A DNA stretch of 33,251 bases from CAYWHE01 sp964458125 (GTDB taxonomy: Bacteria > Bacteroidota > Bacteroidia > AKYH767-A > OLB10): assembly GCA_964458125.1 (NCBI GenBank), contig CAYWHE010000013.1, forward strand, positions 1-33,251, given 5' to 3'. How positions within the stretch are numbered: position 1 is the first letter of the stretch; each line of letters opens with the position of its first letter. This document shows, piece by piece, positions 15,643 to 24,221 of this stretch. Made by a program: the position numbers and the translations under genes. Below the pieces are notes generated by a model that made no database searches, was not told the DNA's origin, and saw only the letters and a list, made by a program, of their open reading frames with translations.

Positions 15643-15788
15643 ATGTTTAAGATTATGTCCTGATTCAGTCGAATCATGGATTTTTAAAGGAGAGTGGATT
15701 TGATGCGGACAAATTTTATAGGTCTCCGGATCAGGTTTGGTATGAATTTAAAAAGCGGTTGGAACATGAATATGGCGGGCGTACTTCA

Positions 15789-16790
15789 ATGAAACGGGTT
15801 AGTGTGATCATTCCCTGCCGGAACGAGCAGAAATATATCGGCAAGGTGCTGGAAAGCCTGGCCGGGCAGGATTATCCCAAAGAATACCTGGAAGTATTTA
15901 TCGTGGATGGTCAGAGTGATGATGGCACACGGGCCATAGTTGAAAATTTTATCAAAACCAATCCCTGGATGAAGTTGCTGAATAATCCCCTCCGGGAGGT
16001 TTCGCCGGCCATGAACCTCGGAATCAGTCATTCCACGGGCGACATCATCCTCCGCATGGATGCCCATTCGGCCTTTCCTGATTTCTATATTTCCCGTCTC
16101 ATTTCCTGGCTTGAAAAACTGGATGCCGATAATGTCGGAGGTGTGATCCGGACAAAACCAGGTTCAGCCACCTTAAAGGCCAGGGCCATTGCGCATGCCT
16201 TATCACATCCTTTCGGGGTCGGTAATTCTTACTTCCGTACAGGCGTTGACGAACCCCGTGAAGTGGACACCGTTCCCTTTGGCTGTTATAAAAAAAGTGT
16301 TTTCGATAAAACAGGCATGTATAATACAAGGCTGGTGCGCAACCAGGATATTGAACTGAATAAAAGACTGAAAAACCAGGGCGGCAAAATAGTCCTCGTA
16401 CCCGATGTGTTTTGCGATTATTTTTCCAGGGAGAATTTCAGCCAGCTGGCTGAAAATAATTTTCAGAACGGACGCTGGGTCATCCTGGCAACCTATATTA
16501 CAGGCACTTTTTCTTCCCTGTCCCTGCGGCATTTCATACCCTTGTTTTTTATGCTATACCTGCTTGCCGGTCCGGTTTTGTGCAGCCTGTCTTTGTTGTT
16601 TATGCTGCCTTTATTGGCTTACTTTCTGCTGAGCCTGCTGTTTTCCATTCGCATCTCATCCGGTAAGCATCCGGTTTTGATGATCCCGCTTTTGATATAC
16701 TCCTTCCTGGTCCTTCATGTCAGTTATGGAGCAGGCAGTCTTGCCGGATTGCTGGAAATACCTTTTAAAACAAAAAAAGCACCTGCGTGA
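15789..16790 (+). CDS. Family 2 glycosyltransferase, ExoA-like, membrane-anchored
   Basis: 333 residues from the ATG at 15789, the classic GT2 start (MKRVSVIIPCRNEQKYIGKV). The frame is open upstream to a stop at 15648. VDGQSDD is at 39-45, MDAHS at 90-94 replaces the DxD, and NQDIELNKRL at 185-194 corresponds to the ED-x-ELNYR-type motif of ExoA glucosyltransferases. Two or three C-terminal membrane segments lie at about 247-320. It should add a sugar to a lipid-linked chain on the cytoplasmic face. Its stop overlaps the GTG start of the aminotransferase by four bases. Confidence 0.9.
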   Translation: MKRVSVIIPCRNEQKYIGKVLESLAGQDYPKEYLEVFIVDGQSDDGTRAIVENFIKTNPWMKLLNNPLREVSPAMNLGISHSTGDIILRMDAHSAFPDFYISRLISWLEKLDADNVGGVIRTKPGSATLKARAIAHALSHPFGVGNSYFRTGVDEPREVDTVPFGCYKKSVFDKTGMYNTRLVRNQDIELNKRLKNQGGKIVLVPDVFCDYFSRENFSQLAENNFQNGRWVILATYITGTFSSLSLRHFIPLFFMLYLLAGPVLCSLSLLFMLPLLAYFLLSLLFSIRISSGKHPVLMIPLLIYSFLVLHVSYGAGSLAGLLEIPFKTKKAPA

Positions 16791-17965
16791 AAAATCGATC
16801 CCCGCTTAACGACTATAAACGCAGCATTGCAGAATACCTGGAGGTTAACCAAGACCAGGTTTTTCTTTTCTGGAAGGGCAGGGTGGCCCTGTATGCCATT
16901 CTGAAAGCCTGCGGTATTAAACCCGGTGATGAAATCCTGATGCCGGCTTTTACCTGTGTGGTTGTTCCCAATGCATGCCTGTATCTGGGTGCCAGACCGG
17001 TTTACGTTGATATAGAGCCCGGCACGTTCAACATGGATCCGGAGAAGGTGGAAGAAAAAATTACCGGGCGAACCAGGGTTATCCTCGCCCAAAACACCTA
17101 TGGACTATCTCCTGATCTGGATAAACTGCAAGCCCGGGCGGATAAACACAAATTATTGCTGGTAGAAGACTGCACCCATGGATTCGGCGGGTTGTATAAG
17201 GGGAAAAAAAACGGAACCCTGGCAGCTGCTTCCTTTTTTTCAACCCAGTGGAATAAACCTTTTTCCACCGGTATAGGAGGATTTGCCGTAATCAGGGACT
17301 GTACCCTGCTCCGGGAAATGAAAATGCTGGAAGAGCAGGCTTTCAAACCCTCCCGTCAGGAAGAATTCCTGCTGAACCTTCAGCTTTGGATAAAACGTCA
17401 GCGCCGGCTGCAAAAATTCTATTGGCTGCAGGTTAAATTTTATCGCTTTCTGACTCATCATAAAGTAATCCCCGGATCATCCTCCGGCGATGAACTGGGT
17501 AAGCCCGCTATGCCCGTTCATTTCCTGAAGGGCATGTCCAATACCCAGGCGCTGGCCGGTATCTCGGAATTGGGAAAAATGAAATATAACCTGGCCCACC
17601 GCCAAATGGTGGCCTCGGGATATAAGGAGATGCTGCTGAAGCTGCATAAAGATCCTCCGGCCGAACCCGTCTATGCAACTCATACATTTATTAAATATAC
17701 GATTCTGGTCAGGGACAGGGAGCGGTTTTTAAAAGCCGCGGAAAAGGAGGGAGTGGAACTGGGCGATTGGTTTGTTTCACCCATTCACCCGGTATTGGAA
17801 CATTTTGAATGGTGGAATTACCGTTACGGTGATTTTCCCGTTGCCGAATATGCAAGCGCCCATACCGTAAATCTACCCACCCATCTGGCCATTGACAAGA
17901 ATGAATTAATAAAAATCCGGGATTTCCTGGAGAAAAACAGGAAGGACATTTTTGATAAATGGTGA
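16787..17965 (+). CDS. DegT/DnrJ/EryC1/StrS family PLP aminotransferase
   Basis: A 392-residue PLP enzyme starting at GTG and overlapping the preceding stop (GTGA). It has the sugar-aminotransferase layout: ILMPAFTCVVVPNACLYLGA at about 50-69, VEDCTHGFGG with Asp128 for the pyridine ring, and NKPFSTGIGG with Lys157 aligned to the PLP-binding lysine (usually S-K-N-L-T-T-G-E-G-G). Such enzymes usually transaminate a nucleotide 4- or 3-keto-sugar to an amino sugar for a surface glycan. No dehydratase or dehydrogenase making a keto-sugar is next to it, so the substrate must come from elsewhere, or this is a divergent member with another role. The middle region (about 185-225) is unusually rich in Arg, Lys and Trp. 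Confidence 0.85.
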   Translation: MKNRSPLNDYKRSIAEYLEVNQDQVFLFWKGRVALYAILKACGIKPGDEILMPAFTCVVVPNACLYLGARPVYVDIEPGTFNMDPEKVEEKITGRTRVILAQNTYGLSPDLDKLQARADKHKLLLVEDCTHGFGGLYKGKKNGTLAAASFFSTQWNKPFSTGIGGFAVIRDCTLLREMKMLEEQAFKPSRQEEFLLNLQLWIKRQRRLQKFYWLQVKFYRFLTHHKVIPGSSSGDELGKPAMPVHFLKGMSNTQALAGISELGKMKYNLAHRQMVASGYKEMLLKLHKDPPAEPVYATHTFIKYTILVRDRERFLKAAEKEGVELGDWFVSPIHPVLEHFEWWNYRYGDFPVAEYASAHTVNLPTHLAIDKNELIKIRDFLEKNRKDIFDKW

Positions 17966-17974
17966 GACGGACAA

Positions 17975-18002
17975 GCAGGAACAGGTCGCGATCTGTCCCT
18001 GC
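17975..18002 (+). terminator. Strong hairpin after the aminotransferase gene, no T-run
   Basis: GCAGGAACAG (17975-17984) pairs with CTGTCCCTGC (17993-18002) with one mismatch around an 8-nt loop, 9 bp after the aminotransferase stop. No T-tract follows, so it may be a stabilising 3' structure rather than a true intrinsic terminator. Confidence 0.35.
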
Positions 18003-18133
18003 CACCGGCTCCAGCCATGAATCCCTGTGCCTCCATCACCTGGACATCCGGGACATCCTGAAACCAGAACACCGTATGCCTGACACGACACCCTGAGATA
18101 AACTTGACCAAATAGGTATAGACAAAAAAAAAT

Positions 18134-18141
18134 TAAATTTG
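18134..18141 (+). promoter_or_regulatory. -7 promoter box before the LtaS-like gene
   Basis: TAAATTTG, followed by CATC and then the ATG at 18146, is a perfect TAnnTTTG box. No TTTG lies at the optimal distance; TTG at 18104-18106 is 27 bp away. A start this close to the box suggests a leaderless mRNA. Confidence 0.5.
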
Positions 18142-18145
18142 CATC

Positions 18146-20203
18146 ATGAGGGAAAAATTTTCGGTCTTTCTTTTTCATGTCAGTCATTTGATAAAGGTTT
18201 ACTTTTTTGGATTATCGCTTTTTTTTATCGCCCGCTTGTTTTTTTACCTGAGGCTTGAAAAGGGTGAAATGATTGCGGACTTTCCGGGCGACCTGCTGAA
18301 TGCCTTCTGGACCGGGGCCCGGTTCGATACCATGGTCCTGATGTACGGATTGTTACTGCCTTTTGCACTGACCATTACCGGACTGTTTATAAGCCGGAAG
18401 TCCTTTCATACCGGTATCATGCGTTTTACCAGGTATTACATCCAGGTGCTGTTCTACCTTTTTGCCGTCTTGCTGGTTATCGATATCTTTTATTACGACT
18501 ATTTTCAATCCCATATCAACATTCTGTTTTTTGGATTCTTTGAGGATGATACCGGAGCCATCATGAAGTCCGTATGGACGGATTATCCTTTGATCCGGGG
18601 TTTGCTGGCCATGGCTTTCCTGGCCTGGCTCCTGAGCTGGTCATTAAAAAAATTATTTAAAACCGCCTTTACACCAAAGGACGGAATCCCCCTGGGACGG
18701 GCTGTGATTTCTTCCCTGGTTTTTACCGGATTTTTCTTTCTTGGAATGAGGGGTTCTGTTGGCACTTTTCCTTTACAGATCGACGATGCCACCGTCTCTG
18801 AAAATACCACCATTAACCTGCTGCCCATGAATGGCGTGTTTGCGCTGAAAGAGGCGTGGATGACCCGTCAGAAACAAACCAACATCGATGGAAATATTGC
18901 CTGGCTGAAAAAGATAGGCTACCCGGATGCCCCTTCCGCCCTTCGTGATAATTATGCCGGAACCCCGGTTGCAGGCGATGCTGCGGCCTGGCGCGAAGCC
19001 TGGTTTGGAGTCACCCGAAAAAACGATTGGGCGGAAAAGCATCCCCCTCATGTCATCTTTTTTATGATGGAAAGTATGAGCAATTACAACATGCAGTTTC
19101 ACAGTCCGGAATTAAACCTGCTCGGAAGCCTAGAAAAATACTGGAACTCCGAAATCGTTTTCCGGAAATGTTTTCCTTATGGTGACGGAACCATCAACTC
19201 CCTGGAAGGATTGATGGTCAGCACCCCGGTAACTTCCCTGGCGCAGTCAAAAAACAGGTATGTCTCCTACGGCTCATCCGTGGCTCTTCCTTTCAAAGAA
19301 GCCGGGTACCAGACGCGTTATGTTTCCGGTGGCAAACTGGGTTGGCGCAATATCAATGAGTTCATCCCCAGGCAGTTTTTTGATTTCGTGGAAGGTAATG
19401 CCGTTGTCCGTCAGGCTATACCGGAAGCGAAGGAATGCGAATGGGGCGTATACGATGAATACCTGTTTGATTATGTCTTCAGGGTGCTCGAGCAATCCGC
19501 CGGCAGGCCCCAACTGGTATTCGCCATGACGACCACCAATCATACCCCCTTTTCCGTTCCTGATCATTATAAGCCATACCCGGTATCAATTCCTCCGCGT
19601 ATCCAGGGAGCCCTTCAGACCAATGCAGACATGGCATTGAAAAATTTTACCAATCTCCAGTATTCCAACGATTGCCTGGGCCGGTTCCTGGAGAAATTAA
19701 GGCATTCTCCGTATGCGCGGAATACCATAGTGGCCGCCAGCGGGGATCATAATAACCTGATGCTTTTTGGATTTGCCGATGAGGAAATGCCCCGAAAGCG
19801 GGGAGTGCCTTTGTTTATTTCCGTTCCCGGGGAATATATGGAAGGCCTGAAAATTGATACCTCGGTTTATACCGGTCACAGGGATATTTTTCCCACACTG
19901 ATCAACCTGGCCTTATCCGGCAGGCGTTATTTTAAAAGCGGAAATTTTCTGTTTGATCCGGGCCTCAAAAAGGAAGATCAGTTTTCCATTGACCTGATGG
20001 CGAAGGAAGCCATGAACCAGGCCGGTGCGGTAAAATTCGACCCTGATCCCGTCAGGTATGAATGGGTCGAACCCGGTCATCTCCTGAAAAAAGCCACCGG
20101 GCCTGATCAGGGCCTGGATTCACTGTTGCGCAGGTCAAGAGCTTATTATGCGGCCATGAGCTATTTTATCAAAGGAGAAATTGATCAGAAAAGGAAAAAA
20201 TAA
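18146..20203 (+). CDS. LtaS/MdoB-like membrane phosphotransferase or sulfatase (alkaline phosphatase superfamily)
   Basis: A 685-residue protein. Five membrane helices in the first 210 or so residues precede an extracytoplasmic catalytic domain from about 290, the architecture of lipoteichoic acid synthase and phosphoglycerol transferases. Metal and catalytic positions are present: MMESMS with Glu309, DGTINS with Thr349 aligned to the LtaS nucleophile threonine, and SGDHNN with Asp534 and His535. A threonine rather than the Cys/Ser of C-x-P-x-R argues for a phosphotransferase over a sulfatase. In Gram-negatives such enzymes add phosphoglycerol or phosphoethanolamine to glycans or lipids. It follows the glycan cluster after 180 bp with its own promoter, so modification of that glycan is a reasonable inference, not shown. 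Confidence 0.85.
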   Translation: MREKFSVFLFHVSHLIKVYFFGLSLFFIARLFFYLRLEKGEMIADFPGDLLNAFWTGARFDTMVLMYGLLLPFALTITGLFISRKSFHTGIMRFTRYYIQVLFYLFAVLLVIDIFYYDYFQSHINILFFGFFEDDTGAIMKSVWTDYPLIRGLLAMAFLAWLLSWSLKKLFKTAFTPKDGIPLGRAVISSLVFTGFFFLGMRGSVGTFPLQIDDATVSENTTINLLPMNGVFALKEAWMTRQKQTNIDGNIAWLKKIGYPDAPSALRDNYAGTPVAGDAAAWREAWFGVTRKNDWAEKHPPHVIFFMMESMSNYNMQFHSPELNLLGSLEKYWNSEIVFRKCFPYGDGTINSLEGLMVSTPVTSLAQSKNRYVSYGSSVALPFKEAGYQTRYVSGGKLGWRNINEFIPRQFFDFVEGNAVVRQAIPEAKECEWGVYDEYLFDYVFRVLEQSAGRPQLVFAMTTTNHTPFSVPDHYKPYPVSIPPRIQGALQTNADMALKNFTNLQYSNDCLGRFLEKLRHSPYARNTIVAASGDHNNLMLFGFADEEMPRKRGVPLFISVPGEYMEGLKIDTSVYTGHRDIFPTLINLALSGRRYFKSGNFLFDPGLKKEDQFSIDLMAKEAMNQAGAVKFDPDPVRYEWVEPGHLLKKATGPDQGLDSLLRRSRAYYAAMSYFIKGEIDQKRKK

Positions 20204-20238
20204 GGAGCTTTATTTTGTTTTCTGCCTCCAAATGCCGC

Positions 20239-22578
20239 TTACCTCAGCAGGGTAATGGTGCCGGTTTTGCGGGATTCCTTGGCGGAATAAAAACTGTTGT
20301 AGCGCAGATCATAAACATAAACCCCCTGCGGCGCTTCCTGCCCGTGAAAAGTTCCATCCCAGGAGGCATGTTTGTCGCTGCTCGAAAAAATAACCTGTCC
20401 GTAACGGTTAAATATACGTAAATTATAATCCTTGATGAATATCGAGGAAACACCCCAGTTTTCATTGGCCTGGTCATTATTGGGGGTGAAAGCATTGGGT
20501 GTGAAAACCAGGGGAGGCTGCACCAGGTCCACTTCATTGGAATAGCTTTCGGCCCCGTTCCCGCCCGGACCTTCCGTTGCCCGGACCCGGTAAGTATAAA
20601 GCCCGTGATCATAATCCAGGTCATCATCATCGAGGTCGAAGACCACGTATTCCACCTGGGTCAGTTTGCTGAAATTAACCTGTTCATCTGTTTTGCGGTA
20701 AATTTCATAATCGAATACCCCGCCTCTCCAGTTGATGTATTCGGTCCAGTGTATGCTGTTTAAAAACGGAACCGAGGACCCTGTCAGCAGGATGGTGCAG
20801 GCTTCCCTGCTGGGCGGACTGATGTTCCCGCAGTAATCCTGGTTCATGACATAATAGCAATAGGAATTTTCCCTGGTCTTCACATCTTGATCCTCCCAGG
20901 AATCGTTCTGAATGCCCTGTTCCGTTTGATAAAGCGAAAAGGTTTCCAGCGGACTGTTGATTTTCCGGTAGATGTAAAACGTGGAATAAGGACCGTCAGG
21001 CAAATGCTCCAGTTTCATCTGCACCTTTTCATGGCCGGTTACGCTGACCGATTCAATGTAATTCGGGGTGTCGTTTTTGGCCTTGTCGGTACACAGCGTA
21101 TCGGAATTCAGTCCTGCATCACCGCAGATGTTAAAGGATCGTATGAAATAGCAATAATTGTGCTGTTTATAACCAAAGGCTGTAACGTCCCTGTATTTTC
21201 CGGCAGATTTGTCGTAAATCGTATCCAGCAGGGTATAGGGTCCTCCGTTTTCACTTCTGAATAAAAGATAACAGGAAAGGAATTTATCATTGGCCGAGGT
21301 GTCACTCCAGTAAATAATGGCTGTATCATCCCCGTCAAACGACATGCAAAGCAGGTTTAAGGGAGGGATGAGTGGCACAGGCTTCACCAGGATGTTCATT
21401 TTATATTGGGTCGTGATGGGATTCGGACAGCCATTGTCACGGATTTCAAAGGTAACCTCGTAGGGGGCGGTCCTGCCGTGTCCGCAAGCTGTCTGCCAGC
21501 AAAAGGCGGCTGAAACCTGCTTGTCACCGGCTCCGTTCGAGGCCTGTGCAAAAGGAGGATTGATACCGCTGCCGGCAAAGCAGTCACCGCTGTAGGTCAG
21601 GAACAGGGAGTCCGTGGCATCGGATCCGCTCACCTGGAAACAGATGCTGTCGGTTTCAAACAATTCAAAACTTTTCGTTCCCGGTGCCAGCCCGGTGGAA
21701 TAAGAAGTCACGGATGGAGCTACGTTGATGTCGCAGATGATGACGGTAAACTCAATCTCCCTCCGTATGATACCGATCTGCACCCCGTTGCGGTATTCCC
21801 GGGCCACCACCGCCATGGCATAAATGCCTATGTAATCAGGCTTGGCCGTGATGTCACCCGTTGCCGGATCGACAGCCAGCGGCGGGCCACCGCAAATATT
21901 GCCCAGGGAATAAGGCGATTGAAACTGAGCATCGGAATAAGGTCCCGGAAGCGGAAAACTGAGGATCGGGGAGGCCTGGGAACTGTTGCCCGACGATGGA
22001 GTAACCAGTTCGTATACGAGTGAATCACCGTCTGCGTCAAATCCTCCGAAATTGTACAGGAAGGGCTGGTTCTCGCACATATAGGGCAAGGGATCATTCT
22101 GAAAAACCGGGCTGGAATTATGCCAGGCAGGATCGGGCATCGCGGCGTAAAATACCATTCCGGTTGCCCCCGGATTGTTGAGGTTGACAACGGTATGATT
22201 GCGGCAGCAACGTTCCCAGGTCATGTAATAACCGAAAGGATTGTTGGCCAGCAGGATGTTTTTAACGTAAGATCCGCTTTCCACGCATATTTCAGGTGGG
22301 GGCGAACACAACGTGCCGGCCAGTTGCAGTGAACTGGTGCTGGTCAGCCCGATGGTGACGGAATACGCCAGGGAATTGTTGAGCCCGTCGAAAATGCCTA
22401 CCGTGATGGAATCATCAAAAGGCGCAACCCCGTTACAGTCCCGGAACAGGGTCAGGCTGATCTCAAAGGTGTTTCCGGAAATCCATTTGTAGGTGAAGTC
22501 GCCTCCTACAATATGGGTAGCAAGAGATTGACAGTAGAAACCAAGAAATAAAAACAACAGGGATAAACGTTTTATCAT
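20239..22578 (-). CDS. Large T9SS surface protein with type B (gliding-motility-associated) C-terminal domain
   Basis: A 779-residue protein with a signal peptide (MIKRLSLLFLFLGFYCQSLA). A THIVGGDFTYKW start to the mature part opens a domain common at the N-terminus of Bacteroidota surface adhesins. The middle has Cys-rich and fibronectin III-like segments. The last 90 or so residues are a type B sorting domain: FTPNAFTPNNDQANENW, then LRIFNRYGQVIF, WDGTFHG and GVYVYDLRY. Type B proteins leave through T9SS and are often attached at the surface, as with SprB-like adhesins, although this one is small. Its promoter region is shared with rlmD. It converges on the LtaS-like gene with 35 bp between them. 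Confidence 0.92.
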   Translation of the reverse strand: MIKRLSLLFLFLGFYCQSLATHIVGGDFTYKWISGNTFEISLTLFRDCNGVAPFDDSITVGIFDGLNNSLAYSVTIGLTSTSSLQLAGTLCSPPPEICVESGSYVKNILLANNPFGYYMTWERCCRNHTVVNLNNPGATGMVFYAAMPDPAWHNSSPVFQNDPLPYMCENQPFLYNFGGFDADGDSLVYELVTPSSGNSSQASPILSFPLPGPYSDAQFQSPYSLGNICGGPPLAVDPATGDITAKPDYIGIYAMAVVAREYRNGVQIGIIRREIEFTVIICDINVAPSVTSYSTGLAPGTKSFELFETDSICFQVSGSDATDSLFLTYSGDCFAGSGINPPFAQASNGAGDKQVSAAFCWQTACGHGRTAPYEVTFEIRDNGCPNPITTQYKMNILVKPVPLIPPLNLLCMSFDGDDTAIIYWSDTSANDKFLSCYLLFRSENGGPYTLLDTIYDKSAGKYRDVTAFGYKQHNYCYFIRSFNICGDAGLNSDTLCTDKAKNDTPNYIESVSVTGHEKVQMKLEHLPDGPYSTFYIYRKINSPLETFSLYQTEQGIQNDSWEDQDVKTRENSYCYYVMNQDYCGNISPPSREACTILLTGSSVPFLNSIHWTEYINWRGGVFDYEIYRKTDEQVNFSKLTQVEYVVFDLDDDDLDYDHGLYTYRVRATEGPGGNGAESYSNEVDLVQPPLVFTPNAFTPNNDQANENWGVSSIFIKDYNLRIFNRYGQVIFSSSDKHASWDGTFHGQEAPQGVYVYDLRYNSFYSAKESRKTGTITLLR

Positions 22579-22610
22579 GGCCTGTTAAGGGTTTCAGGTT
22601 TTATGGAATA

Positions 22611-22639
22611 CAAATATACCTATTTTTGGCCTCCCCAAA
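22611..22639 (-). promoter_or_regulatory. Promoter of the type B T9SS protein gene
   Basis: On the minus strand, TTTG (22636-22639) and TATATTTG (22611-22618) are 17 bp apart. The -7 box is a perfect TAnnTTTG; the spacing is two short of the optimum. It lies 32 bp before the ATG. Confidence 0.6.
22621..22628 (+). promoter_or_regulatory. -7 promoter box facing rlmD
   Basis: TATTTTTG is a perfect -7 box on the plus strand, two bases from the minus-strand -7 box at 22611-22618. Only TTTT/TTTA lies where a -33 TTTG is expected. A palindromic ACCAA...TTGGT (22639-22652) follows and could be an operator. Confidence 0.45.
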
Positions 22640-22711
22640 CCAATTTTTTGGTAAGCTGATTGTAAAAATTGACCGGGCTTATGAACAGGATATGAACTGA
22701 CACCGAATAAC

Positions 22712-24106
22712 TTGAAGGACAAAAAGACCATTGAAAATCTCCTGATCACCGATATTGCAGATAGAGGACAGGCCCTGGGAAAGGACGGGGACAAGGTGAT
22801 TTTTGTCGATAGAGCCATACCGGGCGACCTGGTGGACGTGCTCATTACCAGGAGCCGGAAGAATTATGCCGAAGGCAGGGTGAAAACCATCCGGCAGCCT
22901 TCCCCTTTACGGGTAAATCCTTTTTGCAGCCATTTCGGGGTGTGCGGTGGATGTAAATGGCAGGATATGGCTGATGCGGCACAGTTGCGGTTTAAGGAAA
23001 AACAGGTCCGCGATGCCATGCAAAGGATTGCCAAAGCCGGCGACCTCGTTATTGATCCGATTATCCCTTCTGAAAAAACCCGCTATTACCGGAATAAACT
23101 CGAATTCACTTTCTCCGACAGGCGCTGGCTCACCGCCGGCGAACTGGCTGACAAGGATATCAAAGCCGGCAACGGCCTGGGATTTCACATGCCCGGCCGT
23201 TTTGATAAGATCCTGAACATTCAGCACTGTTACCTGCAACCCGAACCGTCCAATGAAATCCGGTTGAAAATAAAAACCTTTACCACGGAACATGGATTTG
23301 TTTACTGGAACCCGGTGGATCAGACCGGTTTTCTGAGGAACCTCGTCATCCGGACCTCTTCCACCGGTGAAGTCATGGTGGTGATGGTTTTTGCCTTCCG
23401 GGATGAGCAGGCCATCGGCCGGATCATGGGCTTCATCCGGGACCAGTTCCCGTCTGTAACGGCCCTCCTATACGTGATCAATGAAAAGAAAAACGATTCC
23501 CTCGCCGACCTCCCGGTGGAACTCTTCCACGGCAGGGATCATATTTATGAGAAAATGCAGGACCTGCTTTTCAGGATTGGAGGCCGCTCTTTTTTCCAGA
23601 CCAATTCCGGGCAGGCCGAAACGCTATATTCGGTAACGCGGGATATGGCCGGGCTGACCGGAAAGGAAACCGTTTATGATTTATATACCGGTACCGGCAC
23701 CATAGCCTGTTATGTCGCTTCCCGGGCCCGGAAAGTAATCGGGGTGGAATACGTTCCCGAAGCCATTGATGATGCCAGGATCAATGCGTCCATCAATGGA
23801 ATTACCAACTGTACTTTTTTTGCCGGGGATATGAAGGATGTACTCATTCCTGCCTTTTTCATGGAAAACGGAAACCCGGATGTCATTATCCTGGACCCCC
23901 CGCGTGCAGGTTTGCAGGAACAGGTCATCCCAAACCTGCTGCAGTCGGGTGCTGACCGGATCGTTTACGTAAGCTGCAATCCCTCCACCCAGGCCCGCGA
24001 TATGCTGCTGCTTTCACCGGTGTATGAAGCCCTGAAATGCCAGCCGGTGGATATGTTTCCCCATACGCATCATGTCGAAAACATCGTGCTGCTGAAAAAG
24101 AAGTGA
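22712..24106 (+). CDS. rlmD: 23S rRNA (uracil-1939-C5)-methyltransferase RlmD (RumA/TrmA family)
   Basis: A 464-residue protein. It has a TRAM RNA-binding domain at about 1-60, four iron-sulfur cysteines (72, 78, 81 and 173, in NPFCSHFGVCGGC and QHCYL), and a SAM-binding domain with VYDLYTGTGTIACY. DPPRAGL and YVSCNPST, whose Cys422 is the methyl-transfer nucleophile, lie near the end. It methylates a 23S rRNA uridine; the exact position is inherited from the family. There is no in-frame ATG between the upstream stop at 22682 and the first domain residues, so translation probably starts at TTG (22712). A strong terminator follows. Confidence 0.93.
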   Translation: MKDKKTIENLLITDIADRGQALGKDGDKVIFVDRAIPGDLVDVLITRSRKNYAEGRVKTIRQPSPLRVNPFCSHFGVCGGCKWQDMADAAQLRFKEKQVRDAMQRIAKAGDLVIDPIIPSEKTRYYRNKLEFTFSDRRWLTAGELADKDIKAGNGLGFHMPGRFDKILNIQHCYLQPEPSNEIRLKIKTFTTEHGFVYWNPVDQTGFLRNLVIRTSSTGEVMVVMVFAFRDEQAIGRIMGFIRDQFPSVTALLYVINEKKNDSLADLPVELFHGRDHIYEKMQDLLFRIGGRSFFQTNSGQAETLYSVTRDMAGLTGKETVYDLYTGTGTIACYVASRARKVIGVEYVPEAIDDARINASINGITNCTFFAGDMKDVLIPAFFMENGNPDVIILDPPRAGLQEQVIPNLLQSGADRIVYVSCNPSTQARDMLLLSPVYEALKCQPVDMFPHTHHVENIVLLKKK

Positions 24107-24158
24107 ACATAAGGCAATTACATGTCACCGGAAGCCAGGCGGAAGGCTGTTAGGTCAT

Positions 24159-24192
24159 TCCGGTTTTATTGCCCGGCAAACCGGATTTTTTT
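24159..24192 (+). terminator. Intrinsic terminator of rlmD
   Basis: TCCGGTTT (24159-24166) and AAACCGGA (24178-24185) form a perfect 8-bp stem with an 11-nt loop, followed by seven T (24186-24192). Confidence 0.85.
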
Positions 24193-24194
24193 AT

Positions 24195-24202
24195 TATTTT
24201 TG
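24195..24202 (+). promoter_or_regulatory. -7 promoter box before the sortilin-like gene
   Basis: TATTTTTG, 20 bp before the ATG at 24222, matches TAnnTTTG. It sits directly behind the rlmD terminator. No TTTG lies at the optimal upstream distance. Confidence 0.5.
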
Positions 24203-24221
24203 AAAAAGAATTTTACCGGGA

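Noticed and set aside
18146..20203. Ordinary arylsulfatase.
   Set aside because: There is no C/S-x-P-x-R sulfatase motif; the five-helix N-terminus and DGT threonine fit LtaS-like phosphotransferases better.
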